64,000 bases of DNA from Rhynchonema sp. JSB1_4 (GCA_030248065.1 JASAMV010000100.1:1-64000), one strand, 5' to 3'; positions 34,750 to 47,740 are shown, counted from the first letter of the stretch. The notes: generated from the sequence alone by a model not told the origin. Numbers and translations are program-made.

Positions 34750-35274
34750 CGACCGAAAACAGTTAGATGCTCAATTGTAGGTCACAGAAACGAAAAGATA
34801 AAGACATATACTTTTTTCAAACTTCACTTTTTAATGAAAATCGTACAAGAAAACGTTTTTATAACACCATGAACAATGGTCGTAGGCTTTGCACCTGCAT
34901 ATTGGTCGACCGGCGGGTGCGGCACGCCATCGTCAGAGCACTGCGAATGCACGCAAAGGTTACTGTCACTGACTCGTCATTCAGTGATGAAAACCTCTGT
35001 TCAAAAAAGGGGCAGAGTGTGATGATAAAACAGTGAACCAACCCCTGTGATAAAGTAAACACCAACACAGGGCGGTCAGAAACTGCCTCCCGTGCGAACA
35101 TTGTTTTTCAGCGTTTGAAAAGTTATGTTTATACCGCAAACCGAGCAAAATTCAGCTCGTTCGTGTTCCAAGTGGGAGAGCTGAAAAACAGTGCACTGAA
35201 CAGTCGCAGGTGAAGCATTTTATAGTCAGACACTGCACACCAGCTGATGTTTCACGCACCCTTTAAAAACGCAG

Positions 35275-38200
35275 GCAAGTACGACATGCAACCGGACGTC
35301 GACTGCCGTGAGGTTTCACTGCGGAACACGAAAATCTACAAGGGCCGACGCGGTATGCGAGATGCGCGCGCGGTGCGCAGATGGACGCATGACCAGGCAT
35401 ATGTCACACAGGCACCGTTCCTGATTTGTGATCAGAACGCGGTGAGTTCAAAACGCGGCATACGTTGCAGTCCTGCCTCTTTATAGTGACCTTTTTTGAT
35501 GGTGAAACACCAGCGAATGTTTTTGGACCACAGTTTTCTATCTGGTTCGCCCTAACGTTCGACACTCTGTAGCGAATGTTCTTTAGCGTGACCGAAGATG
35601 ACTGGCTGTATAGAGTTCTGACTGTAGCTAAACGCAAGGTACAGTATGTTCATATGCTCAGTTATACACACCATGGAACGGGATCGGGGAACCTACCCGA
35701 GGAAAATCTAGATTTTCTACGCTGAATAAAACACGTTCTGGACACAAAGCTTAGAATCCCAATTTGCTAGTCTGCGCCTGTTTTAAAAGCACATCGACAT
35801 CTCAGACATCATATTTATCACACCAATAGTTTGTTTACAAAAACTTGTACGATACTTTTTGTGCAAGGTATATAAATAAATAGGGAAGCGCATCCCGAGT
35901 GCAGTTCAAGCAGCAGCGTCTGCGGGTGATTGTTGTCGAGACACCAGGTCACCTGAGCGATGCGTGGTAAAAAAAATTATATGCTTTTTTTGTTCAGCAG
36001 CAGAACTATGTACATATACCGTATTTCCTGGAAGCCCTTCTGGGAGCATGTGGCAGCTAAATATAGATACCCTCAATAATTGTTCGGTGTCCTTTTCTAC
36101 AAGACGGCCGTATTTCTTACGGTAGCTAATGCTCGCTTTTTGTAACGTTTTGCGGTCACTGGCGAAATTCGAATCTGTTACATAACGGTTCTTAGTCACT
36201 AAACACCATAATCCATGTAATATTTTTCAGATCTGAAACCGCTTGTGCTGCAAAACAGGCTCATCATTTTCGTCAAGCACACATGAAAAAATAGAAGCCC
36301 TTTATAAAAGCCGTCATAAAGCATGGTTGAAAAATAAAAGCCCACGCCCACGGCTTCTGGAGGAAATGAGGATATACTACATACATACTGGATGTTGGTA
36401 CATACCTAGACTTTTACACGACAGGGCCGCAAAAACAGTGCACAGTTTGGATCAGTTAACTGGGGCAGGCCTGGGCGTTACCTGGACGCAGGGCAAAGTC
36501 AGTTTGCTTCATGCACACGTGAATCACATTTGTTCAGTCTTTTCAAATATCGAACATTGGAGCATTAGGTAAACATGAAAACTGACACTGTCGGTTGGGG
36601 CAGTGGGCTTTGAAAGATTTCCGGAAGCGCGCAATTCAATCGTACCGATTGATAGCGAATTGGGTTCAAGTTCAGTAATGGGATCGGAATTATAGCTAAA
36701 TTTTGAAGAAATTTGATAAGACGATTGCAAATAGCAATTGTCCCCTTGAGGCGCTTCACATGACCAAACAGAGCCCAGATTCGGATTTCAAAACCCAAAT
36801 TTATCAGGGAAGACGGAGAGGCGAGCGAAAAGGCTCTTGGACCCATGCCGCCACCTAAGTCTTGTTCAGTCTACCGTCTTTGTGGTGAAATGATCTGGAC
36901 AGGACCGCGGCCATTTTCTTTCACAACAAAACGTTGCCGCTATTTCGGGTGGTATATTACCGGCATGGCTAATACCTAAATGGCTAACGTTCAATATAGT
37001 AACATCACACCGCTGCATACTGAATTAAGGTCAGCTGCGGACAGAATGTAAACTACGTAAGGTGGACCGACACATGTATGTATGTACCTATCAAGTCTTA
37101 TTAGATTTAGGTTCGTGACACGGGTTGTTTTTGACACTGACACGTGACTTAGCGAGTCTTATCGGTACCTCAAACAGATAAAACGGAATATTGCAAACAA
37201 CCGGAAATACTCAGACACGCGGCGCCACACCAAAAGGTTCAGATGAGTCAAGTCAATAAAGTCAGTAAGTGATGTGTAAGAACAAGATCTTCTCCGAAGT
37301 TGCGTCTTTGGTACTGACACTAATTGGTTGCAGTTGGCAGATGGAAGAGACAATTTTAATTAAGCGTGGCACATGCAAATTCATGCAACGGACAAGCTGT
37401 GCATGTGTGTGACGATAGAAAGGTCATCGTCAGTTCAAAATGATAGTTTGTTATGCACTTCTAACATTATTACAACGTTGTCATCATGGAAAGTACGTCA
37501 AAGAAGCGCTTCCGCAAGATGAAATAGCACAATTTTTGACCATTACCCATTTCAAACATGTTGTTCAATACTTCAGGTCATTGATCCGCTTCAGAAAATT
37601 AGTCGTTATTATGGCGTGCTTCACGGCTGTATTATCTGCGCTAATCAATACCAGTTTATCGTGTTTAATGTTTATTGATTTAAATGACGTGAAAAAATTT
37701 GACGATATGGGCGACTCAGGCGTGCAACTTTTGGGAAAGAAAAGAAGGATGAACATAAGCAGAATTTTGTTCCCTGCCAAAAAATAACGGGTTGGGAGAC
37801 GTCAGACACACACTTCATAAACGCACAGCAAAAAAGTCATCACAAAGTGCGCTTTACGTTTGCAGACTTACGCCCGACCATCAGCGCTGCATTATGTTTA
37901 CTGCGAGCCGGGCCTGGGTCCGATGTACACCTATCGAAACTGGCTCGGTGACCAGGTAGCCTATCAGCAAACATGTGAGTTAACGTGTTGGAATTGGAAG
38001 TTATACAGTAGAATGGTTACGTGCGAACACTCATGTGACACAATACGAATTTCAAGTTTATGTGAGCGCACGCTAAATTTTGGGCTAATAGTTTTGGTCA
38101 TCAAATCATGTCGTCAAATAAAGTCGTCGAACGCATAAGCCCCAAATGAACGCGAAAATAATACATGTGTTTGACGACAAAATGTGACGACATGATTTGA

Positions 38201-41019
38201 CGACATTGCTATGCGCCAAGTTTTGGGGTTGATGCGGTTTAGGGTTTATAAAGTACTATCGTCAACTCAGATCGTGAACTTTTGTCATCAACTGCAATGT
38301 ATAATTTCTAGCCCTCATTTAGGGCTACTTGAGTTGACTGACGCGACGAGATTTGAACACTTGAGTTGACGACTGTAGCATTAGCCTGTTTTAGGACCAC
38401 TCTGGTGGAGTTGAACTATATGTATCGCTCCAGTTCGTTGGTTGTTCTGGAGTGGCACGCGCATGTTACATTTCTGTATACCGCTTTTCTTCACTGACGA
38501 CACGTGCAAGCGGGCATCGTCAGTGGTCCCATACAGTTCCGGGTGCAATTCTAGGCTGAAAGTTGAAGTCGCGTGCATGCGACTTCCTGGTGCTAAAACA
38601 TAGGCAGCGCACGCGCAAAACGTGCGCGCACGTGCACGCGAAGTTACTTCGACTTTTGCCTTACTTTGCATTGTTTCGCACGCGCGTGCACGCGACTTCA
38701 ACTTTCAGCCTAAAATTGCACCCGGTACTGTATGTACTGTATGTATAAAGTAACCTAACATCTGTGCGGGTTATACATTCGGTCACACATGACCTTTCTC
38801 CAGCTATAACACGACCTTATCACCATCCAAGCAAACAGTCAATTGAGATTGAAAAAAGGGTGCCCCATCACCACAACCACGAGATCCACGTAATACATAT
38901 GTATGTAGATCTAATTTTACGACACATCGGTCGGTATCAAACTTGGTGATCGGATGTGACTTGCCTCGGTAGCGCGTGATTCTTGCATGAAGGATATTAA
39001 GAAATTTACTGGAGCCACTGATATCGTCCAGCTTATTCTTGTAGTTATTCATTTTAGGTCGGGGAACATCTTTTACGCTGGACGAAATTAGTGGCATCAC
39101 TATAAATTCCTTAATATACCTATCCTTGATTCAAAAATCACGTGACCAAGACAGATAGGACATTCGATCCGATCCGATCACAAAGTTTGACATCGCTCAT
39201 CATTTCAGTGTCGAAACGCCAGCCGCCGGCGTTTGGCAACCATTTGTGCGATCGGTATGTAACACAAGGTGACAATGTCAGTTTGAGATGCCGGGTGCTT
39301 GGACATCCGCAGCCCGTGGTCACATGGTACGATTCTAAATTTAGAATATTAGTGCTGTGTGCATATGAACGCATTTTGCACTGCTTGCATTTACAGGGCT
39401 AACTATTTAGTCGATCACATGTCGACGCAAATTGTCAAATTTGGTCGTAAACTCAAGCAAGCAGTCCTATAAATATTAGTGGGGAATATTATTACATGGC
39501 ATGGGTGCGATAACTGCGCAGTCACCGCGGTTGACCCCAAAAAGGGCCAAATCTTGGGGTCAAATCAAGCAGAGCCCCAAATGAGCGCGAGAAATGTAAT
39601 ACATGTGATTTGACGGCAAGATTTGATGACTTGATTTGACCACAGTACTATAAGACTATAAGCCGTATCTAGTGTTCCTGACCTGTTTGTTGTATAATGT
39701 GACATGAGCAATGGGGCACGCCGAAACAAGTACTGGTACATAGGTTGGAAAGCTGGCTACCGCTTTGAAGATAGGAGTTTCGAAACGTATGTAGTTTTCA
39801 GAAAGTTCGTGAATGGTGTGTCTCAAAATTTGGTACACAAAACGTAGAGTGTAAATTACAAAGCCGAGACCGATTTCCCAAAAAGAGCTTCATCTGCTAT
39901 TTAGCGCAGACCAAGTTCATCACGTGGATGCATCATCATTTTGATCCTTGAGTGACTTTTTTATATATCGCCGCAACTGAGATTATTTTAAGTAACACGC
40001 TTTGCAAGAAATCTTGTCACAAGATTTTATCATTATTATCCTTGCCGGAATGGCCAACAGGAAATTACTCTCATTTCACCAGAGTATTACGGTATTTTGA
40101 CCAAAAAAACGCGCATGACCGCGCGCGAATAACACGGGAAAAACTCGATTTTTATTCGAGTTTTAAGAAACTGCGTAAAAATCCGTACCAAGCCGTACGA
40201 TAACACTCGCGATTGTTATAATAAGAACACGATTGTGTTTCAAGAAACCATACTTCATTTGCGAGTGAGCACAAGAGTAAACTTAGAATCAGAAACCATT
40301 TTCATGCTTAACAGACACAATAGAGCCTAAATTCGTAAACATTGTCTTGAATTCTTGAGGTCATGGTTTTTTAGACCGAAGTTTGTACGTCGTGTTCTAT
40401 GATATACACATCTAACTATGGTAGTGTCCTGAAAGATTACGCATGACTGAACCAAGTCATGAAGGAGGCAGTCAGTGGAGCAGGTCAAAAACTTTCACAA
40501 TGCTCTGGGGCAACTCGCACACACTGTGAAGTCCGAATTACCAGCGCAACACACAAGCGGACCAGAAAAAAAACATATACCCCCGTATGCACAAGTCCGC
40601 GCCTGAGCGGTTCTTTCGTATAATACATCTATGCGCGTAACATCAAGGAGCTGGCCGTGTCTTCGTGCACTGGTTGCACATGCATTGACGCGTGCACACT
40701 GCGCGTGTGCACATGATAAGGGTGCGTGTGACCCCGCGTGAAGCAATAGCAAGTTATGGTACAGTAGCTACCTGGTTCTCCCCAAGTGCGGGAACCACTC
40801 TGGGGCTCCAGATTAAGCACCGCACCGGGCACGGACTTGTGCACAAGGGGTATTATTGTGAAAAACTGTCGCCTCTTTTTCGAGTGGGTCATTGTATCTA
40901 TTGGATACTTGCGCTCCGCGGCGCGTAGCCATAAAAATCCATAATTCCGTATCACCAACTTCAAAGTCGAAAACAAATGACATTATACAGGTTCAAAGAC
41001 AACCGACCGATTGAGTCAG
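35275..41019 (+). CDS. Immunoglobulin (I-set) domain protein, four internal exons
   Basis: Four exons join with matching phases: 35275-35441, 37866-37974, 39209-39326 and 40991-41019. The first encodes GKYDMQPDVDCREVSLRNTK and RRWTHDQAYVTQAPFLICDQ. The second encodes LHYVYCEPGLGPMYTYRNWL. The third starts an I-set Ig domain: PPAF, VTQGDNVSLRCRVLGHPQP and VVTW. The fourth completes the strand after the invariant Trp with FKDNRPIESG, split at TG|G. The later Ig part (the DxGxYxC region) must lie further on and was not found before the hAT element at 42991. Ig domains of this type occur in cell-adhesion and muscle proteins; which one cannot be said. Introns contain several MITEs, including one ending 18 bp before the Ig exon. 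Confidence 0.75.
38257..38393. repeat. Dispersed repeat, GTCAACTGCAATG family, copy B
   Basis: Counterpart of 22283-22418, with TCATCAACTGCAATGTATAAT, CCCTCATTTAGGGCTACTTG and GACGACTGTAGCATTAGCC. It lies in an intron of the Ig-domain gene. Just upstream, 38130-38225 (GCCCCAAATGAACGCGAAAA) is related to 39575-39650. Confidence 0.6.
38534..38730. mobile_element. 197-bp palindromic MITE with TA flanks
   Basis: The ends are CAGTTCCGGGTGCAATTCT and the inverse, AAATTGCACCCGGTACTG, with TA on both sides. The arms continue GGCTGAAAGTTGAAGTCGCG. The centre is dominated by GCGCACGTGCACGCG-type alternating sequence. It sits in an intron of the Ig-domain gene. Confidence 0.75.
38937..39191. mobile_element. 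Palindromic GATCGG element, full copy
   Basis: The left end reads ATCAAACTTGGTGATCGGAT and the right end GATCCGATCACAAAGTTTGA. Halves are self-complementary around GTCGGGGAACATCTTTTACG. It shares the TTTACGCTGGACGAAATTAG segment with the TTTCGACCAGCG family, so the two families may share inner sequence. It ends 17 bp before the Ig exon's first base and could supply its branch site. Confidence 0.6.
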
Positions 41020-41204
41020 GTATGCGCTACTGGACGTCATATGAACACGGGCTGGCTGCGCTGCATGTGTTTGGTGTGGAGGAGGCAACTAGCGGATGGT
41101 GGGTTAGGCGTTAGCTTAAGACTAGGCCCAAGAACGAATTCAGGCCTGAGTTAGAGGAACTTTGAGCTGTGCAAACGTATAGCCAGAAAGCCTAACTTGC
41201 ACAT

Positions 41205-42798
41205 GTGCGAAGGTTTAATTTGTTTTTGGGCTTGGTGTGGACCCTATGCTGTATACCTGACAGTCAAAAAAACTACATTGGTGGGCGACTACATGAAATA
41301 AAATTTTGTCCATGGAAATCTAATCAAAGTGCACTAGGCGGGGTTGGATTAAGCGCCGACATCAAATCAAGTTTTCGAGACTACTTTCTTATGGAACGAC
41401 CTGAGAAGGGATAGTACTTGCTGAAATTTATTGGACTGGCTGGAACTTTTTAAGAAAAAAGGGCCATGATCGATGATCTTGGGGACCTCACTTCGTCTGA
41501 AGTTGTTTCCAGATTATAGATTAGTTCAACTTTTGGCTCAAACACTCTTCCAAGCGTGTCTCTCGGTCCAGGATTAGCGGCCCACATACTGCATGCACGT
41601 ACGATTACATTTTTGATCTTAAGCCATCGAGAATTGAGATATCAAAAACATTCCCATGTCTTATATAATGGAAGCAATCGTAATACGCGAAGTAATGGCG
41701 CCCAAGAACTCTGTCAGCCGAAAGCAGACAGGGGGCGGGGTTGCAATCACAGAGATATGAATTTATGACCCGCCCAATAATCCCATAATCTCGCAGGTAC
41801 ACGTGCCGCGCGACCAATAGACTCGGCCAACGAACGGAGGGATGCATGCTGTTCGTACAGACGCTACCGACGCAGAAAGCGATCATGGATTACAGTAGGA
41901 GGTATATACAGTATGAAGTTTTTTTAGGACGCTGGGAAGAAACTGGGCAAAATAACAAAGCCAGCGATCGTCCCTGTCTTGGCCACGTGGCGTTTTGCAT
42001 TTGATGCCACTAATTTCGACCATAGCGTGACGGTTATACTGTATTAGCAGTTGTAGCGGAATAACTGTTATGCTGGTCGAGATATTAAGTGGCATCAGTG
42101 GAGTTGGAAATACAAATTGTTTGTAAATTGCACGTGTGCTTAACGCAAGTGAAAGTCACGTGACATAGGCAAGATCACCAGTTGTGTTCTGTATGAAAAA
42201 GCCGTCAGCTCGCAACCCAGACTGTTATGAGCTTTGTTGGCAGGCACCAAGGTCAGGCTTGCTTGATATGACTTTCCGCAAACATTGTAAATTCGACCAG
42301 CGTAATTACCACCAACAGGTCACATAAAATTAGACTTTGAACTTATATGAACTAGAGCTCCCGCATATACTTCCTGAAAGCTGAGGGTCGAATTCCAAAC
42401 GAGGTCTTTTTAGTGCTATGTATATACGTCTAGTACCAGCGTCAGTCAAACAAAGGTCACACCGTTTTTTTCTGAGGTTATCTTGGTGTCTTTTTTATTC
42501 CGTGTATCAAGCATTGCGTGTCCGTTTGCAATTTTCGACTTATAATTGTACGAACTGTATCACGCGCCATAGAGTAAGGGTTGACAAGCTTGCTTCCAAA
42601 AAGGTTAGAAATTCAATGCATAGCGCTCTTTTTCGCGGCTCACTCTCGCAAAAGCATGGGCTTTTGGTGAAGAAATTGGGCGTGCTTCCGGTGAACTCTG
42701 CTCAGCTCTGCTGCAGAAGCTGCGAAATTTCATTCCGGCCTGATGTAAATTTGAAAACCGATTACAGCACTTTTGATATTAGTTCCATAATCCGTTGA
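41205..42798 (+). other. Orphan coding-like fragments and a palindrome
   Basis: 41205-41414 includes SQKNYIGGRLHEIKFCPWKS and ends RDYFLMERPEKG before TAG. 42418-42798 includes RVDKLASKKVRNSMHSALF and KKLGVLPVNSAQLCCRSCEI. Neither is recognised nor joined to the Ig exons by phase. Between them, 42002-42097 is a palindrome TGATGCCACTAATTTCGACC..TGGTCGAG..AGTGGCATCA of the TTTCGACCAGCG family. Confidence 0.3.
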
Positions 42799-42990
42799 GT
42801 ACCAGTTGGGGCATGCAAGCCCACGCAAAAAATAATTGTGAAGTGAAGTGCTGTGATCAAGCTTCAGCGCAGGCCTTTGCGCCGTATAGCAAGGCACGAT
42901 GCTAAATTTTCCAGGGGTAATACCCGAGAACATTATGAAAATTAAAATTTCGCCAACCCCAATGACATGTGTGTCAATCACACTCTGAGC

Positions 42991-45028
42991 CAGGGTTGAA
43001 AAAAAAAATTTTTTTTATTAACGAGCTTTTTTTTTTAAAAAAAAAATTTTTTTTTTGATTTTTTTTGACGAAAATTTTTTTTATTAGAAAAAATGTTGCA
43101 AACGACGTTTCAGGATAAATGAAATCGATGCAACATATTTTTCAAAAATTGAAAAATTTTCGCCTGAGACCCAACTTGTGTGGTGACACCCGGTAGCATT
43201 GTGCGATTCTATGGAATCCTACCAGCCTGAGGTTGATGTTGACTAACGATGTTACTCCAATGTATTGTAGCATGCCGTACAACGTATTTTAATGCATCTA
43301 ATGCCGTATATCTGATATACGACCATCAAAATATCGATTACAGCCCAAATCTTGCGTGTCAGATCGACTTTGCGCGCCCGGTTTTGCACCAGACCTATGT
43401 ACATACATGTGTAGTACAGATCTCCGAGTAAGTTTGGGGGTAGGGGCCCGCGAAAACCGAGTGCCCCGCGGGGCACGCGGGTGGTGCGGGTGACCTTTCT
43501 ATAACACACGGGCATATGCCCCCCGCAGCGTCCGCGGGTCCCCCGCACCCACCCGCAGCACACGCGGGGCCCCCGCGGGTGGCGCGGGGCCCGCACTCCC
43601 CAGCGCTGGCCGGCGCAGGCTGTTTTTAATGAATATTTGGTTTTTTAAGTGAAGCTTTACTGCTGAATTAGTGAAATAAATGCAGAGTTGGATCTATATG
43701 TTGTTTACCGTGATAAAAACGTGTGTTTAGCCCAGGGCTGTGATTTTTGGACTTGTAACAAAGTCATTATGGCAGCACAAAAAGACCAAAAGTGCGTCAT
43801 TTGTTTATGTGTATTTGCTTGTAAATGCAATGTCAAAAGCAAAATCACCCTGAAATGAGAATTGCTGATGCATTTTAGTCGAAGACTGATACGGCATTAA
43901 TATCCAGCTAACCGCAGAATAACAAGCAATAGTTGTGAAACTCCACGGCAAAAACTCCAAAACAAAAACTGCAACTACATCACTGAAAATGCGAACCCAG
44001 TGAATCATGAATATGGAGGGTACTGATCAACTGCTTATGTTGACTTAATTTTGGTGGTCAAAGATGATGTTTCACAATTTGTTTCGTCACATACTTTTGC
44101 TGTTTAAATTACTGTTCAGTGCAAATTGCTGATTTTGTGGACAAATGCATCGTCATATGTTTCTGTACTTCGGAATCTAGCAGCCGATCACTGTTTTTGC
44201 CGTGAAGTTTCACAACTATTGCTTGTTGTGCGGTTAGCTGGAAATTAATGCCGTATCAGCCTTCGATTAAAATACATCAGCAATTCTCGTTTCAGGATCA
44301 TTTTACTTTTGACATTGCATTTACAAGCAAATACACATAAACAAATGACGCACTTTTGGTCTTTTTGTGCTGCCATAATGACTTTGTTGCAAGTCCAAAA
44401 ATCACAGCTCTGGGCTAAACACACGTTTTTATCACGGTAAACAGCATATAAATTCAACCCTGCATTTATTTCACTAATTCAGCAGTAAAGCTTCACTTAA
44501 AAAACCAAATATTCATTAAAAATAGCCTGCGCCGGCCAGCGCGGGGGAGTGCGGGCCCCGCGCCACCCGCGGGGGCCCCGCGTGTGCTGCGGGTGGGTGC
44601 GGGGGACCCGCGGACGCTGCGGGGGGCATATGCCCGTGTGTTATAGAAAGGTCACCCGCACCACCCGCGTGCCCCGCGGGGCACTCGGTTTTCGCGGGCC
44701 CCTACCCCCAAACTTACTCGGAGATCTGTAGCATGCAGTGGTACATTATCGGTGCCACATCACTATAAAAGACAATCCCCGCGCATCCCTGTACGGATTT
44801 GGGGACAATACAGGGCGCCGCAGGCGCGATTTTGGAAAAATTGTCCCGTCCACAGAAAAAAAGTGCCAATTTTTTGCCTCGAAAAAGGCCATTTTTGGAC
44901 ATTTCAGCCCATTTTGGGCAACTTTTTTTTATTAAAAAAAAAGCAAAATCTGAGTTTCAAAAAAAAAAAAATTTTTTTTTTAAAAAAAAAATTTTTAATT
45001 AACCACTTTTTTTTTTGAAACAACCCTG
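42991..45028. mobile_element. 2.0-kb hAT-type element with 8-bp target duplication
   Basis: The ends are CAGGGTTG and CAACCCTG, and the 8-bp CTCTGAGC flanks both (42983-42990 and 45029-45036). Next to each end are long mixed A-run/T-run blocks (43000-43085 and 44928-45018) that are inverted relative to each other. A fold-back element (43417-44728) occupies most of the interior. No transposase was found, so it is non-autonomous. Confidence 0.88.
43417..44728. mobile_element. Fold-back element nested in the hAT, TA flanks
   Basis: Inverted arms of about 550 bp (43417-43965 and 44180-44728) start CAGATCTCCGAGTAAG and are flanked by TA on both sides. The outer 190 bp of each arm is over 70% G+C (GGGGCCCGCG, CCCGCGGGGCACGCGGG), while the inner part is AT-rich. 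The centre is only about 215 bp. The arms look about 95% identical. A single strand would form a very stable hairpin. Confidence 0.8.
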
Positions 45029-46089
45029 CTCTGAGCTCATTTCAGATGGTTCCACTCGTCACCGACTTATCTCGCCGCCATCCGAGCCGCATGATGATGA
45101 AGACACACCACACAGCGATTGAAAAATTGAAAGGCGATTGAACAAAAAAAACAGAGCACGATATCAGACACGATTGCAATTTTTTACTGTGGCGGACATG
45201 ACTGTGTCGACCCGGCGTCCCTATGCAGCAGCCCTAAATCCGTTTTTGTAAAAAAGCAGGCCTCCCTGTGAAACATCAGCTGCGAGCTGCGTTTAGCAGG
45301 TGCACATACGCACATATTCCCACACCACACAAAGTTTGGTATGTTCCACGGAGGACCCGATCATTGTTGTTTCTCCTGTCTGATGTCGGTATCTTGTGAA
45401 CGCTGCTTTTAGACCAAATTATTCACCTGTGTCTCTTGATTTTGTACGGGAAAGTTATAGTGCATCGTTTATTCAACCAATACATATATTTCTTTCGATT
45501 TTATATTTTACGATCCACCGAATGTTGTGTTTCATCACTGGGGGCTTTCGGAATAAAACATCACGTGTGTGTTCGCGACTACCAGTTCCAGTTTTATCGA
45601 TATTCTGTTTCTGCAATTTAAGCTCTCTGCCAAAATAATGGAAATAATTACGGTTCACATTGTTTCTGATCACAAACCCGGCCAAAGCGATCACGAACGA
45701 TAATCAACCAACGCTAGTTACACCGAAATGGCAGGAACTCTGACATCAGAGTTGACCACTTGTTCCCTCGTCCGCGCCGGGCGCAGGGATATACAACAGA
45801 TCAGCAAACTGAGATGTGACTGGAAAATACATACATAAAATAAATCTGAAAATCGCAGAAATATTGCGGATCCAAGGCATAAAGGTCGAATTGGTGTACG
45901 TGGTGCTCTCGTCCTGGGCCTTAGTCGTACAGTGCGCAAATATTCAGAGATAAAAACAGATAAAAAGATATAAGTAGGATAAAAGGCACAACTTTAACAT
46001 CACTAAAACAAAACAGGGCACATTTTGCAGTGCAGCTGTAGCGAAGCAAAGCACAACCATGCGTGTAAAGTAGTTGAGATGTTGGCGAT

Positions 46090-46362
46090 TTGATGTCTCA
46101 CAGCGGCTGCAAAAATTACGGTGCATGGTCCTTCAACCCACACATGAGACGCATGCGATGGTTCGAAACTTTTCGAAGACAAATGTGTACGAGAAGCGTG
46201 TTTGTGGTCTCATGGATGAACTTGAGCTGGCTGGGTCACACCTCCTCCATCTGCAGCTCCTACTGTTTCCCTAAAAGCTCCAACACCGTTCACATCGAAT
46301 TTGCTGTCCGTTTCGCTCTAAAATTTTTCTGGAGCTTCGAAATGAACACCGCAACACCTTGA
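46090..46362 (+). other. Orphan coding-like fragment
   Basis: A plus-strand open stretch encodes NPHMRRMRWFETFRRQMCTR, then WLGHTSSICSSYCFPKSSN and VHIEFAVRFALKFFWSF, ending at TGA. The composition is protein-like with six Cys, but there is no recognised family or confirmed splice site. It lies 67 bp before a hAT-like MITE. Confidence 0.3.
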
Positions 46363-46428
46363 TGAAGATTCTGAAACAACGCCGATATTGCCGATCAATA
46401 TATTTTCTAGGTATTATAAGGGCCAGGA

Positions 46429-46718
46429 CAGTGTAGTTCCTGGTCCGGCGGGGAATTTAGTGTACGAAAATTTGACCTATTTTTACCCGTTTTTGGAAAA
46501 AATTCTGCATAAAAAGGGTATTTTGGTGACTTTTGAGAACATTGACCTGAAAATCACACATTTTAGGCCTAAAAATGTCCATTTTAGGCCTAAAAATAGC
46601 CGTTTTAGGCAAAAATTGGGGAAATTAGTGTACCCGGAGGGAAATTAGTATACTAGTGTACCTTGGTCGGGGAAATTAGTGTACCTTAGGGTGTCCCCCT
46701 CTCCCAGGAACTACGCTG
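46429..46718. mobile_element. hAT-like MITE, CAGTGTAGTTCC family, copy 2
   Basis: The ends are CAGTGTAGTTCCTGG and CCAGGAACTACGCTG. The 8-bp GGCCAGGA is duplicated on both sides (46421-46428 and 46719-46726). The interior shares TTTGACCTATTTTTACCC, TTTTGAGAACATTGACCT and repeated TTTTAGGCCTAAAAATG blocks with the other copies. Confidence 0.88.
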
Positions 46719-47228
46719 GGCCAGGAGCTCAAATTTGATGTTCGTTTTATTTCTAGATGCTCGATATGAGAGTCACAGGCAACAGTCGGGACGCTGAAGC
46801 AGGCTTTTTTCCAAAGTTAACGGGGTGCGTGCAACTTGTATTGCTCCCAAATGTCCGAAAAACGACTGATTTAAATGTAAACTGACCAAAATCTGGGTGC
46901 AATTGGCACCGAAGCAGGCAGAATAACAGGTAGCTGAAATCGCGCTAATCTTGTTCTGGAAGTAAGCAAGTGCAGGAGCTTGTCTTTGACATCTACGTTG
47001 TCCAATGGCCTTCTTGACCATAGACACAGTGAGGTAACTGATGTGACTCCGATAGCACCCACAGTCAGTGCATCAACGAATGCACTAAAGTAGAATTTGA
47101 TGTTCATTTTTCCTGCTTCGATGCTTCTGGAGGGCACAACCACAACCTTTGACTGCCATGTGCAGCAGCGTTGTGACTGACAAGCAGTATTGGAGCTGTG
47201 TGAGGATTGGGGGGGGGGTAGCCCCAGT

Positions 47229-47740
47229 CAGTGTTGGAGGCAGTGTAGTTCCTGGGGGGGGAGGGGGGGGGTCCCCCCCCCTCGGGTACGCTATCTCCCC
47301 CTCGGGTGGTACACTATCCCCCTATCTCCCCCTCCGGGTACACTATCTCCCCCAATTTTTGCCTAAAATGGCCATTTTTAGGCCTAAAATGGGCATTTTT
47401 AGGCCTAAAATGTGTGATTTTCAGGTCAATGTTCTCAAAAGTCGCTAAAATACCCTTTTTATGAAGAATTTTTTCCAAAAAGGGGCAAAAATAGGTCAAA
47501 TTTTCTACCTCAAAAAGTGACTTTTTCCCGAATTTGGGTCTTCCCCCTTCCCCCCCCCCCTCGGGGGTACACTATCTCCCCCTCCGAAAAAAACGGAGGG
47601 TCCGCTATCTCCCCCTCCGGACCAGGAACTACACTGGTTGGAGGTACTCTGGAGGGGGATACCTACTGTACCGGGCTCGGAGAGGGGGATACCTACTGTA
47701 CTGGGGGGGCTACCCCCCAAACCCCCAACCTCCAACACTG
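47229..47740. mobile_element. hAT-like MITE, CAGTGTTGGAGG family, carrying a nested MITE
   Basis: The ends are CAGTGTTGGAGG and CCTCCAACACTG, and the 8-bp GCCCCAGT is duplicated on both sides (47221-47228 and 47741-47748). The target was itself the start of a third element: after excision the junction reads GCCCCAGTGTAGTTCCTTG, the beginning of another CAGTGTAGTTCC copy whose body continues to about 48000. Another copy of the GTTGGAGG end lies at 49181. Confidence 0.85.
47241..47636. mobile_element. hAT-like MITE, CAGTGTAGTTCC family, copy 3 (innermost)
   Basis: A 396-bp element lies within the first 12 bp of the CAGTGTTGGAGG element. The duplicated target is GTTGGAGG (47233-47240 and 47637-47644), which is part of the host element's terminal repeat. 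Ends and interior match copy 1 and copy 4. Its long C-runs and open frames on the minus strand are repeat sequence, not genes. Confidence 0.9.
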
